A DNA stretch of 27,800 nucleotides from Actinomycetes bacterium (GTDB lineage Bacteria; Actinomycetota; Acidimicrobiia; Spongiisociales; UBA5794). This document shows, one piece after another, positions 13,710 through 21,523 of the stretch. The notes beneath the pieces were generated by a model. It saw only the letters and a program-made list of their open reading frames with translations. It had not been told where the DNA came from and made no database searches. Numbering within the stretch: position 1 is the first letter of the stretch; each line of letters opens with the position of its first letter. The position numbers and the translations under genes were made by a program. The stretch lies in contig JAHEEL010000005.1 in NCBI GenBank assembly GCA_024640745.1, positions 1-27,800 on the forward strand. Direction: 5' to 3'.

Positions 13710-14813
13710 TCACCCCCACCCCTCCGTCGTGCCGAAAGAGTGGTTGCGGGTCGTCGCTCCGCGCGCCGTGCGCATCGTCGCCCGGCGACGTGCCGCCCGG
13801 AACTCACTCGGCGTCATGCCGAACCACGACTTGAAAGCTCGGAAGAACGCCGATGGTCGCGAGTAGCCGAGAACGTTCGAAATCTCTTGTCCGGTGAGCG
13901 AGCCGAGCTCGAGGTATTGGGTTGCGAGTTCCATGCGGACCTCGAGGTCGATTTCCCGAAAGCTCGTCCGTGCCGTGTGCAAGCGTCGCTCGAGTGTGCG
14001 GGTTGACATCATCATCGCGCGAGCGACGTCTTCGAGACGCTGGGGTCGATTGCTCGGCACCGAGACGATCAGGCGACGAACGTCCTCGGTGATCCGGTGG
14101 CCGGGGTCCAGGCCGGCCAGGAGCTGGTCGCACTCTGCTCTGCACACTTGTTCCACGGTGGCATCGGCCGTCTGGATCGGCAACGCTCGCCACGCTGCCG
14201 GCATTGCCACCGACGTGCGGTCGGCTCCAAAGGTGATGTCGCACGGCATGGACTCGGCGTAGAGCCGAGCGTACGGCGGTGGCGAATCGTCGAATTCGAG
14301 GCGCACGCCACTCATGCTGATGCTCGGAGGGATCAACTCCGAGACCACTTGCCAGAACCCGGTAGCAAACTCTTCGCCGATGACCCGGGCTCTTGATGCA
14401 TGGACCGGGCGAATCCACTGCCGGAAGACCATGGTGTCGCCTTCGTCGAGCATGTGCACGTCGTATTCCGCCGAGGTGAGGGCGTGGTAGCGGAAGATGA
14501 CGTTGAGAGCGCTGCCGATGTCGCTACAGCTCAAAGCCGCGTAGCCCACCAATCCGAGGTCGAGAATCCGACGGGCGAGACCAAATCGAAGCGCGATTCC
14601 GGGTGCGAAGCTCGGCTCGTTCAGTGTGTGGAGAATCTCCGAAAGCTGTGGGAGGCCCGAGCCCGCGTTGGGGCCAACCAGCGATTCGCGGTCGATCCCC
14701 ATGCGAGCGAGTCCGGCATCGACTCGTTCTGCCGGATCCTCATCGAGTACCCCGAACAGGCGGGCTCGGAAATTCGCGGAGATTTGCTGATCGACGTCGG
14801 CGAGTGTTCTCAC
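13710..14813 (-). CDS. AraC-family regulator with an arabinose-binding-like N-terminal domain
   Basis: A 367-residue regulator. The first 200 or so residues resemble the ligand domain found in OruR/ArgR-type AraC proteins (for example FGLARRILDLGLVGYAAL). The C-terminal domain, about 255-350, has two HTH motifs: LEDVARAMMMSTRTLERRL, then ISNVLGYSRPSAFFRAF followed by FGMTPSEFRAARR. The GTG at 14813 has CGGAGG a few bases upstream. It is divergent from the zinc-type dehydrogenase across 109 bp, so it most likely activates that gene and the cluster behind it. A basic 20-residue tail follows the DNA-binding domain. The ligand is unknown. Confidence 0.9.
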   Translation of the reverse strand: MRTLADVDQQISANFRARLFGVLDEDPAERVDAGLARMGIDRESLVGPNAGSGLPQLSEILHTLNEPSFAPGIALRFGLARRILDLGLVGYAALSCSDIGSALNVIFRYHALTSAEYDVHMLDEGDTMVFRQWIRPVHASRARVIGEEFATGFWQVVSELIPPSISMSGVRLEFDDSPPPYARLYAESMPCDITFGADRTSVAMPAAWRALPIQTADATVEQVCRAECDQLLAGLDPGHRITEDVRRLIVSVPSNRPQRLEDVARAMMMSTRTLERRLHTARTSFREIDLEVRMELATQYLELGSLTGQEISNVLGYSRPSAFFRAFKSWFGMTPSEFRAARRRATMRTARGATTRNHSFGTTEGWG

Positions 14814-14864
14814 GAGGCCTCCGAGGTGTGGCGGTTCAAGTCATCCAACTGGCGGGAAATGTGA

Positions 14865-14893
14865 TTTACACCCTAGTGAGTGCGACGTACCGT
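14865..14893 (+). promoter_or_regulatory. Possible promoter of the dehydrogenase gene
   Basis: TTTACA (14865-14870) is a near-consensus -35. After 17 bases TACCGT (14888-14893) is a poor -10, as expected of an activator-dependent promoter. It lies in the divergent gap with the AraC-type gene. Confidence 0.4.
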
Positions 14894-14922
14894 GGAACCA
14901 CCATCCCCGACCCGAGGACGCC

Positions 14923-16152
14923 ATGGATCACAACAACATCGTGCTCACGATTCCAGAGCCCGGCAAGGTGGAGTTGGTCGAGCGCCCGTATCCGAAGATC
15001 ATCCCCGGCTACTCGCTGGTCGAGGTCGAGATCGCACCGATCTGCATCGAGCATCAGGTCTACAAAGAGCACCGCTTCGAATGGCACTCCGATGCCGACA
15101 ACCAAGGCCACGAGGGCGTCGGCACCGTCCGCGAGGTGGCACCCGGGTCGAAATTCAAGGTCGGGGATCGTGTCGTCATGTACCAGGGCAACCCGTGTCA
15201 GGAGTGCTTCGTGTGTATTCGAGGGCTCAGCCCGACCCACTGCATGAGCATCCCGTATGAAGCATTGACCGAGACGCAGGACCCTTCAACGGTGCTGGAG
15301 GAACTCGGGGGAGGCAGTGCGATCGACGCGCCGGGTGGCCTCAAGGCCATTGAGACGGCGTGCGGGAGCGCATCGGGTGGGTTCGGGTTCAGCAGATATC
15401 GGATCGCTCCCGACTTCATGATCCAGAAGCTTCCCGACGATCTGCCGTTCCGCTATGCCGCGCTCGCGAACTGTTCGATTGGATGCACCTACACCGCGCT
15501 CGAGGAGGCGGGGATCCGGCGCGACGACTGGGTGGTCGTCGCCGGTGTCGGTTTCATCGGCTTCGGGTCGATCATCAACGCCAAGTATCGCGGTGCCAAG
15601 GTGATCGTGCTTGGGCGGAACCCGTTCCGCATGGCCCAGGCGGTGAAGATGGGTGCCGATCACATCGTCAACCCCGACGATGACGATTGGCTCGACCAGA
15701 TCCACGAGCTCACCGGGCCCCAGAAGGGTGCCGACCTGGTGATCGAGGCGTCCGGCTACCCGTACTACCAGAAGAAGGCGCTCAAAGCCGTACGTCGGTT
15801 TGGCTGGGTCTGGCTCTACGGATTCCTCGTCGAGTCCGGCGAACCGCTGCCGATCGACCTCCTGGACGAGATCCACAACCGAGGCGTGAAGCTGTCCGGC
15901 AGCCACGACGTGTTCATCTCTCATCGTGAGGGCCTCATCCGGATGCTCCGCAACCCGGAGGTGCAGGACATGGCAGACCACCTCATCACCCACGAGTACA
16001 ACATGTCCCAAGCGGCGGAAGGCTTCGAGGCGGCACTCTCGAAACGGGCGGGCAAGATCTTCCTCTATCCACAGGAGAACTGTCCCAACCCTGGGCTGTC
16101 TCCCAGCCTGCGCGCCCTCGTTGCCGATCTCGATGCCGCGAGTCCTCGATGA
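14923..16152 (+). CDS. Zinc-type medium-chain alcohol dehydrogenase
   Basis: A 409-residue MDR-superfamily oxidoreductase. Cys41 and GHEGVG (His63, Glu64) match the catalytic-zinc region. The structural-zinc cysteines are 92, 95, 98 and 107 (CQECFVC, then eight residues to the last Cys). GVGFIGFG begins the NAD(P)-binding Rossmann fold. It is about 50 residues longer than typical members; the extra length falls mainly between the structural-zinc lobe and the Rossmann domain (about 110-160, with a Gly-rich part). Likely substrate: a secondary alcohol or polyol entering the same pathway as the downstream E1/E2, SDR and VOC enzymes. The VOC gene overlaps its stop as ATGA. It is the first gene after the divergent AraC regulator. 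Confidence 0.88.
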   Translation: MDHNNIVLTIPEPGKVELVERPYPKIIPGYSLVEVEIAPICIEHQVYKEHRFEWHSDADNQGHEGVGTVREVAPGSKFKVGDRVVMYQGNPCQECFVCIRGLSPTHCMSIPYEALTETQDPSTVLEELGGGSAIDAPGGLKAIETACGSASGGFGFSRYRIAPDFMIQKLPDDLPFRYAALANCSIGCTYTALEEAGIRRDDWVVVAGVGFIGFGSIINAKYRGAKVIVLGRNPFRMAQAVKMGADHIVNPDDDDWLDQIHELTGPQKGADLVIEASGYPYYQKKALKAVRRFGWVWLYGFLVESGEPLPIDLLDEIHNRGVKLSGSHDVFISHREGLIRMLRNPEVQDMADHLITHEYNMSQAAEGFEAALSKRAGKIFLYPQENCPNPGLSPSLRALVADLDAASPR

Positions 16153-16730
16153 ACGCCACCGCCGGCGGTGATCCCCTGGAGGCCTTTCTGTCCAAGTACT
16201 ACGACGTTGCGAGACGCTCGAAGCGAGAGCACCGGCGGATCTTCAACCAGGTCTGCATCCGGGTCGACGACATCGACGCCGCCGAGCAGCTGCTCTCGAA
16301 CTCGTTCGGAATCGACGGGTTTGTTCGACCGGGCGGCGCGTTGTTCGCGGGTGAGCGGGACCTCAGTGTGGCCTGGATCAGCGACGAGGTGTATCTCGAG
16401 TTGATGGAGCCGACGAAGCCGCAAGGGATCGGGTACGACACGGGGTGCGGGTTGCCGATCGGTCACCTGAGTGAGATCGGGTTCTTCGTCCCCGACCTGG
16501 ATGAGGAGCTCGCTCGGCTCGCCCCCCTCGGTTGGGAGGTGCGGGATGCGATCGAGGACCACGGTGCGCGTATGGTGAAGATCGATACCGACCCACCGTC
16601 CGGTATCCCGGTGGAGCTGGTCGACGTGCACTCGCTCCGCTCGACACGATCGCGCTCCGACGCCGGGGGAAGCCCGTCGAGGTCGGCCGTCTCGTTGCCT
16701 GGCTGGCGTCGGACGATGCGTCGTACGTGA
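16149..16730 (+). CDS. VOC-family protein with a tail read through an SDR remnant
   Basis: Residues 31-160 form a vicinal-oxygen-chelate (glyoxalase/epimerase-like) protein: FNQVCIRVDDIDAAEQLL opens the first module, VYLELMEP follows, and HLSEIGFFVPDL opens the second module, ending in GIPVELVDV with Glu156 as a likely metal ligand. The first-strand His of many VOC enzymes is replaced by Gln34, as in some epimerase-like members. After about residue 163 the sequence becomes Ser/Arg-rich and has no family character, because it is reading an SDR C-terminal remnant (16634-16777) out of frame. The natural C terminus was probably lost in the rearrangement. It is translationally coupled to the dehydrogenase by ATGA. 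Reaction unknown. Confidence 0.75.
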   Translation: MNATAGGDPLEAFLSKYYDVARRSKREHRRIFNQVCIRVDDIDAAEQLLSNSFGIDGFVRPGGALFAGERDLSVAWISDEVYLELMEPTKPQGIGYDTGCGLPIGHLSEIGFFVPDLDEELARLAPLGWEVRDAIEDHGARMVKIDTDPPSGIPVELVDVHSLRSTRSRSDAGGSPSRSAVSLPGWRRTMRRT

Positions 16731-16777
16731 GCGCGAACGCCTTCCTGATCGACGGTGCGCTGATGGAGGGACTCTGA
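16634..16777 (+). pseudogene. C-terminal remnant of a short-chain dehydrogenase
   Basis: In a frame different from the VOC gene this stretch encodes about 47 residues. They include PLDTIALRRRGKPVEVGRLV and AWLASDDASYVSANAFLIDG, then a terminal ALMEGL and a TGA at 16775-16777. This is the standard C-terminal end of a classical SDR. The N-terminal cofactor and catalytic regions are absent and no start codon with a ribosome-binding site precedes it. The likely history is a deletion that fused the VOC gene to the last part of an SDR gene. The intact SDR at 20178 is a different subfamily and does not supply the missing part. Confidence 0.75.
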
Positions 16778-16810
16778 CGCCTTCAGCAATGGATTCATAG
16801 CAAGAATGAC

Positions 16811-16840
16811 TAGACAAACAGATTCCTAAAGTAGTAGACT
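16811..16840 (+). promoter_or_regulatory. Promoter upstream of the fused E1 gene
   Basis: TAGACA (16811-16816, five of six matches to the -35 consensus), an 18-bp spacer and TAGACT (16835-16840) lie in an AT-rich island between the SDR remnant and the E1 gene. Transcription would start near 16847. E1-E2-SDR-VOC-VOC can thus be transcribed apart from the dehydrogenase. Confidence 0.6.
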
Positions 16841-16850
16841 GCTGAAACCA

Positions 16851-18947
16851 ATGAAATCTGAAAGGGAGCGTCGCGTGCAACGGACCCTCGACGAGCAAGG
16901 AAATCTGGTCGGCAGCGAGCCGGCGCTGGACGACGGGGAACTCCTCGAGCTCTATCGGGCCATGATCGCGGCACGCGAGTTCGATGAGCGAGTGCTGCTC
17001 CTACAGCGCACCGGTCGGGTACCCGCCTACTACCAATCGTCGGGACAGGAGGCCTCGGCGGCCGCCGGACTGGTCCTCGCACCGCAAGACTGGGTCGTCA
17101 CCGCCTACCGCGAGCAGCCGATTCGCCTCGCACGCGGCGTGCCCATCGATGAGGAGCTGGCAGTCTTCTTCAACGCCGTCGACCTGACGTGGGATCCGCT
17201 CGCCCGACGGATCACGCCGCTCAACGCGACGATCGGCAGTCACATCCCGCATGCCACTGGTTTGGCCTACGCCATGCGCTACCTCCAGGAGGACGCGGTG
17301 GCACTTGCCGTGTTCGGCGACGGTGCCACATCTGAGGGCGATTTCCATACCGGACTCAACTTCGCCGGTGTCTGGAATGCGCCGGTGGTGTTCTACTGCC
17401 AGAACAACCAATACGCCCAATCGACGCCGTTGGCACGCCAGACCCGGTCGGAAACCATCGCCGAGAAGGCGGTTGCCTACGGCTTCGAAGGTGTGCGCGT
17501 GGATGGCATGGATGCCCTGGCCGTCCATGAGGCGCTTTCGACTGCCGTTGAGAAGGCTCGCTCCGGCGGCGGGCCGACGCTTGTGGAAGCGGTCATGTAT
17601 CGCTACTCCGCTCATTCGACCTACGACGGCGAGCCGGTGTACCGGACGCGCGAGGAAGAGGCCGAATGGATCACGAAGGACCCACTCATCCGCATGGGGG
17701 CCTATCTCGCAGCGAGAGGAGTCGTCACCGCCGAATTCGAAGACATCGTTCGCGGCGATGTCGCCGCTGGGGTCGAAGCGGCCATTGACCGGCTCGAGTC
17801 GCTCGGGCTGCCGGGCCGCGATGCACCATTCCGCCACGTGTATTCGGCAATGCCGGCGCACCTCGAGGATCAGTTGCGGTCCGCCGAACGCATCGCCGGA
17901 GAGACGCCGGTCGCGATCGGAGCTGCCGAACGGCTCGCCATCGCCGACGGCGATGCGGTGGGAGGCGAGACCGCCAAGATGACCATGGTCGAGGCGTTGC
18001 GCTCGGCGATCGACCATGCCTTGCGAACCGACGAACGCGTGGTTGTGCTGGGCGAGGATGTCGGCGTCGAAGGCGGCGTATTCCGGGTCACGTCCGGTCT
18101 CTACGAGGAATATGGGCCGGACCGGCTCATCGACACGCCGCTCTCGGAAGTTGGCATCCTCGGGAGTGCGGTCGGCATGGCGATGGGGGGTCTACGCCCG
18201 GTTGCCGAACTCGAGTTCGCCGGTCTCGGCTACACGGCGTTCGACCAGATTGTGTTTCATGCGGCGCGCTACCGATGGCGCACGCGTGGCAAGCTGACGA
18301 TGCCGATGGTCGTTCGGCTCCCCGGTGGGGGAGGGCACGAGGGCTACGAGGGTCACTCGGACAACCCCGAGAACTACTTCGTCCATACTCCCGGCCTCTT
18401 CGTGGCCTACCCGTCGAATCCGCGCGATGCGAAGGGGCTCATGGCGGCTGCGCTCCAATCAGACGATCCGGTGGTCTTCTTCGAGCCGGTCGTCCAGTAC
18501 TTCGTGAAGCAGGACGGCGTACCGATCGACCACTACACGGTTCCATTTGGGAAGGCCCGCATCGCCCGACCGGGGGATGACGTCACGATCGTCGCCTACG
18601 GCAACGCTGTCGGTGTTGCGGAGCAGGCAGCCAAGACGCTCGCCGGTGAACGGATCGATGCCGAGGTGATCGACCTGCGGACCCTCAAGCCTTGGGATCG
18701 CGCCGCGGTGGTCGAGAGCGTCACCAAGACGGGACGATTGGTCGTCGCTCATGAAGCCCCGGTGATCGGTGGCTTCGGTGCCGAGGTCGTGGCGACCGTT
18801 GCGGAGACAGCGGGCGATCGCCTCGAGACGCCACCCGTCCGCGTCGGGCATCCCGACATGGTGTGGGGCCAGGCGAAGCTGGAGGCGTATTCGAAGATCC
18901 CACCGGGCGAAATCGTCGATGCCGTGTTCCGGGTGATGGAGGACTGA
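16851..18947 (+). CDS. Fused alpha-beta E1 of a 2-oxoacid (or acetoin) dehydrogenase
   Basis: A 698-residue protein joining E1-alpha (about 1-350) to E1-beta (about 375-698). The alpha part holds the thiamine-diphosphate motif, starting GDGATSEGDF at 156 and ending QNNQY at 184-188. The beta part begins TMVEALRSAIDHALR, then VVLGEDVGVEGGVFRVT, and includes GGGGHEGYEGHSDNPE and a classic C-terminal transketolase-like domain. E1 decarboxylates a 2-oxoacid and reductively acylates the E2 encoded next, whose ATG overlaps the E1 stop. Substrate (pyruvate, branched-chain oxoacid, acetoin or other) is not determinable. Start: ATG 16851 would lie about 4 bases from the predicted transcription start; GTG 16875 in the same frame has AAAGGGAG six bases upstream and may be the true start. 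Confidence 0.9.
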   Translation: MKSERERRVQRTLDEQGNLVGSEPALDDGELLELYRAMIAAREFDERVLLLQRTGRVPAYYQSSGQEASAAAGLVLAPQDWVVTAYREQPIRLARGVPIDEELAVFFNAVDLTWDPLARRITPLNATIGSHIPHATGLAYAMRYLQEDAVALAVFGDGATSEGDFHTGLNFAGVWNAPVVFYCQNNQYAQSTPLARQTRSETIAEKAVAYGFEGVRVDGMDALAVHEALSTAVEKARSGGGPTLVEAVMYRYSAHSTYDGEPVYRTREEEAEWITKDPLIRMGAYLAARGVVTAEFEDIVRGDVAAGVEAAIDRLESLGLPGRDAPFRHVYSAMPAHLEDQLRSAERIAGETPVAIGAAERLAIADGDAVGGETAKMTMVEALRSAIDHALRTDERVVVLGEDVGVEGGVFRVTSGLYEEYGPDRLIDTPLSEVGILGSAVGMAMGGLRPVAELEFAGLGYTAFDQIVFHAARYRWRTRGKLTMPMVVRLPGGGGHEGYEGHSDNPENYFVHTPGLFVAYPSNPRDAKGLMAAALQSDDPVVFFEPVVQYFVKQDGVPIDHYTVPFGKARIARPGDDVTIVAYGNAVGVAEQAAKTLAGERIDAEVIDLRTLKPWDRAAVVESVTKTGRLVVAHEAPVIGGFGAEVVATVAETAGDRLETPPVRVGHPDMVWGQAKLEAYSKIPPGEIVDAVFRVMED

Positions 18948-20155
18948 TGAGCAGAGAATTCCCGCTCCCAGACATCGGTTCCGGCCTGCAAGAGGCTGAG
19001 ATCATCGAATGGCACGTGAAGGTCGGAGACACGGTCAGCGCCGACCAGGTGCTCTGCGAGGTCGAGACGGAGAAGTCGGTCGTCGAGATCCCGGTCCCGT
19101 TCGATGGGGTGGTCTTGTCGCTCGCCGGACCTTCCGGGTCAACGGTCAACGTCGGCGAGGTGCTCGTGGTGATCGGGGACGAGGGAGAGACTCAGGCACC
19201 GGCCGAAACTCCCGTCATCGAGCCGGTTGCAGAAGCCGAGACCAGCCCTCGCGGCGATGCCGCGGCGGCTGCCGGCTCGATGGGAAGCACGATGGAGCGA
19301 CCGATCGCCATGCCGCTCGTCCGCCGTCTGGCCAAGGCGAACGGTATCGATCTGTCCCAGGTTGCCGGAACCGGTGTCGGCGGGCGGATCACCCGAAAAG
19401 ACATCGAAGCCGTGATCGCGGCGGGCGGCACCGCCCCCACGGATGCAAGTGCTCCCGTGGCCGCGTCGCCGGCGCGGAGCGTTGAGCGCGTTCCGCTTTC
19501 GAAGCTCCGCAAGGCGATTGGCTCGCACATGACCCAGCAGTGGCAGTCGGTCCCACATATCTCTGCCCACGTCGAGGCCGACGCGACCCGGTTCATCTCC
19601 GGTCGCGGCATGCTTTCGGATCGGCTGGGAATCGAGCTGCCTATCGACGCCCTGCTGGTTGCCGCCGTGATACCGGCGCTCCGTCGATTCCCAGTCGCGA
19701 ATGCCGAGATCGTCGGCGACGATCTCGTGGTGAAGCACTACTTCGACATCGGCGTCGCCGTGGGATCAGACGAAGGTCTCCTGGTTCCCATCGTTCGCGA
19801 CGCCGACGAGATGAGCGTGGCAGATCTTGCCGCTGCCGTCATCGATCTCACCTCCCGCGCGAAAGAGCGCAAGGTGCTGCCGAACGAAATGGGGGACCAG
19901 ACGTTCACGATCTCGAACCTCGGAGGCTTGCGCGGCCGGCACGCCACGCAGGTGATCCCCGCCGGGACCACGGGCATCGTCTCCTTCGGCCGTGCTGTCG
20001 AGCAGCCGGTGGTGCGCGACGGCGAGATCGTGGCTGCTCCGATCATGCCCATCTCCGGGACGTTCGATCACCGGGCGATGGACGGAATCGAAGTGATGGG
20101 AGTGCTCAACGCCATCGTGGAAGTAATCGAAGAGCCGGCGCTGATGCTGCTCTGA
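18947..20155 (+). CDS. Dihydrolipoamide acyltransferase (E2)
   Basis: A 402-residue E2 with one lipoyl domain (1-80; lipoyl-lysine Lys43 in VETEKSVVEI), an Ala/Pro/Glu-rich linker, an E1/E3-binding domain (about 122-157: PLVRRLAKANGIDLSQVAG, GRITRKDIEAV) and a catalytic domain ending in the active-site DHRAMDG (His375, Asp379). E2 carries the acyl group from E1 to coenzyme A. The ATG overlaps the E1 stop (TGATG) and has GGAGG upstream, so the two are coupled. No E3 (dihydrolipoamide dehydrogenase) gene is in the window, so E3 is presumably shared from elsewhere. The acyl-group specificity is unknown. Confidence 0.93.
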   Translation: MSREFPLPDIGSGLQEAEIIEWHVKVGDTVSADQVLCEVETEKSVVEIPVPFDGVVLSLAGPSGSTVNVGEVLVVIGDEGETQAPAETPVIEPVAEAETSPRGDAAAAAGSMGSTMERPIAMPLVRRLAKANGIDLSQVAGTGVGGRITRKDIEAVIAAGGTAPTDASAPVAASPARSVERVPLSKLRKAIGSHMTQQWQSVPHISAHVEADATRFISGRGMLSDRLGIELPIDALLVAAVIPALRRFPVANAEIVGDDLVVKHYFDIGVAVGSDEGLLVPIVRDADEMSVADLAAAVIDLTSRAKERKVLPNEMGDQTFTISNLGGLRGRHATQVIPAGTTGIVSFGRAVEQPVVRDGEIVAAPIMPISGTFDHRAMDGIEVMGVLNAIVEVIEEPALMLL

Positions 20156-20177
20156 TGACGATCGGAAGGAATCCAAC

Positions 20178-21008
20178 ATGATCAACTTCGGCGACGGCGG
20201 CGTAGCCGTGGTCACGGGCGCTGCCGGCGGTATCGGTCTCGGCATGACCCGTGCTGCTGCGGCGCGCGGCATGGCGGTGATGATGACCGACGCGGACGGC
20301 GAACGCCTCGCCGAGTCGGCACAGTCCCTGAGCGATGCCGGGCATCACATCGCGCAACGGGTCGTCGATGTCACCGATCCGACGGCGCTCGTTGCGCTTG
20401 CTCGGGAGACCGTCGACGAGTTCGGCCGAGTCGACCTGCTGTGCAACAACGCAGGGATAACGCTTGTGACGCCGATCAACGAGATCACGCTGGAAGACTG
20501 GCATCGCGTCATCGACATCGACCTCAACGCCGTGTTCTACGGTGTCCGCGCGTTCCTCCCGATCATGCTCGAGCAAGGCTTTGGACACCTGAACGCCACC
20601 GCCTCCGCGAACGCTTGGCGCAGCGACCCGATGCAGGCGCCGTACAACGCGGCCAAGCACGGCGTCGCTGCGCTCATGGAGAGCGTTGCGCTGGATCTGC
20701 GCGAAATGCAGTCCACGGTGACGGCGTCGGTCCTCAATCCCGGACCCATCGCCACCGACTTGATGCTCCGCTCGCTCGGCGAGGATGACGAGATTCGGAC
20801 CGAGGTGCACGGCCTCTTGAATGCCGGAATGGACCCCGACAAGGCAGGGAGAATCGCCATCGACGGCATCGTCGAAGGGCGGTTCTGGATCTTCACGCAT
20901 CCCCTGATCTTCGGAACCATCCGCGATCGGCTCGACGCGGCCACCACCGACGGCAGCCTGCCGCCGGAGCTCGACTGGCCGTGGGAGGAGCTCTTCGCCT
21001 CATCATGA
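20178..21008 (+). CDS. Short-chain dehydrogenase/reductase
   Basis: A 276-residue classical SDR. TGAAGGIG (13-20) is the cofactor loop, NNAG (90-93) is the conserved turn, and the catalytic residues are Ser143, Tyr156 and Lys160 (YNAAK), followed by NPGPIATD. The C-terminal 60 or so residues, with FWIFTHPLIFGTIRDRL, resemble SDRs acting on larger or CoA-linked or ring substrates, but I cannot name the substrate. GGAAGGA precedes the ATG 22 bp after the E2 stop, and the next VOC gene overlaps as ATGA. It is probably an oxidation step leading to, or branching from, the 2-oxoacid used by E1/E2. Confidence 0.92.
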   Translation: MINFGDGGVAVVTGAAGGIGLGMTRAAAARGMAVMMTDADGERLAESAQSLSDAGHHIAQRVVDVTDPTALVALARETVDEFGRVDLLCNNAGITLVTPINEITLEDWHRVIDIDLNAVFYGVRAFLPIMLEQGFGHLNATASANAWRSDPMQAPYNAAKHGVAALMESVALDLREMQSTVTASVLNPGPIATDLMLRSLGEDDEIRTEVHGLLNAGMDPDKAGRIAIDGIVEGRFWIFTHPLIFGTIRDRLDAATTDGSLPPELDWPWEELFASS

Positions 21009-21523
21009 GTCGCAACTTGGCTTCCGCATCGAACCCCGGCTCCGATCCCAACGGCGTCGAGGCATTCGGGATCGCCGGGATGCATCACGTGGGGTTCTCA
21101 ACTCTCGATCTCGATCGCCTAGTCCGCTTCTACACCGAGACGTTCGGATTCGAGGAGGAGGCCGCCTTCTCGTGGGAGCCTGGATGTGACGATATCGATG
21201 CTGCCCTCGCGCTCGACGAATCGGCCGGCTCGATGGCGATGCTGCGGCTTGGAACGGTCTACCTCGAGTTGTTCGAGTTCAGCAACCCGCGGCCGGCGCC
21301 GGCCGATCCCGCTCGTTCCGTCACCCAGATCGGCATCAATCATCTCTGCCTCCTCGTCGACGATATCGATGTTGTCGTCGAGCGGCTGACCTCAATGAGT
21401 ATCCCGGTTCACTCGTCGCCGCGCGATATCGGAGACGGGCCTTTCGTGTACTGCCGTGATCCGGATGGCAATGCCATCGAGTTCTGGCAGGTTTCGGCCG
21501 CCAACCCCGAGGAGGAACAATGA
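21005..21523 (+). CDS. VOC-family protein, glyoxalase/epimerase-like
   Basis: A 172-residue protein with two paired VOC modules. Candidate metal ligands are His28 (MHHVGFSTLDLDRLV), Glu88 or Glu91 (VYLELFEF), His113 (INHLCLLVDDID) and Glu159 (DPDGNAIEFWQV), the usual H-E-H-E set of glyoxalase I and methylmalonyl-CoA epimerase relatives. The first 20 residues are a Ser/Asn-rich lead-in. The start is the ATG at 21005 that overlaps the SDR stop (ATGA); a frame extension upstream has no reason to be used. The following two-domain VOC gene overlaps its stop. It could be an epimerase, lyase or ring-cleaving enzyme; the sequence does not decide. Confidence 0.88.
   Translation: MSRNLASASNPGSDPNGVEAFGIAGMHHVGFSTLDLDRLVRFYTETFGFEEEAAFSWEPGCDDIDAALALDESAGSMAMLRLGTVYLELFEFSNPRPAPADPARSVTQIGINHLCLLVDDIDVVVERLTSMSIPVHSSPRDIGDGPFVYCRDPDGNAIEFWQVSAANPEEEQ

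Noticed and set aside
16532..16777. A separate 81-codon gene downstream of the VOC gene
   Set aside because: Its first part is VOC sequence read out of frame and only the last 47 or so codons are meaningful; it is an SDR C-terminal remnant without cofactor or catalytic regions.
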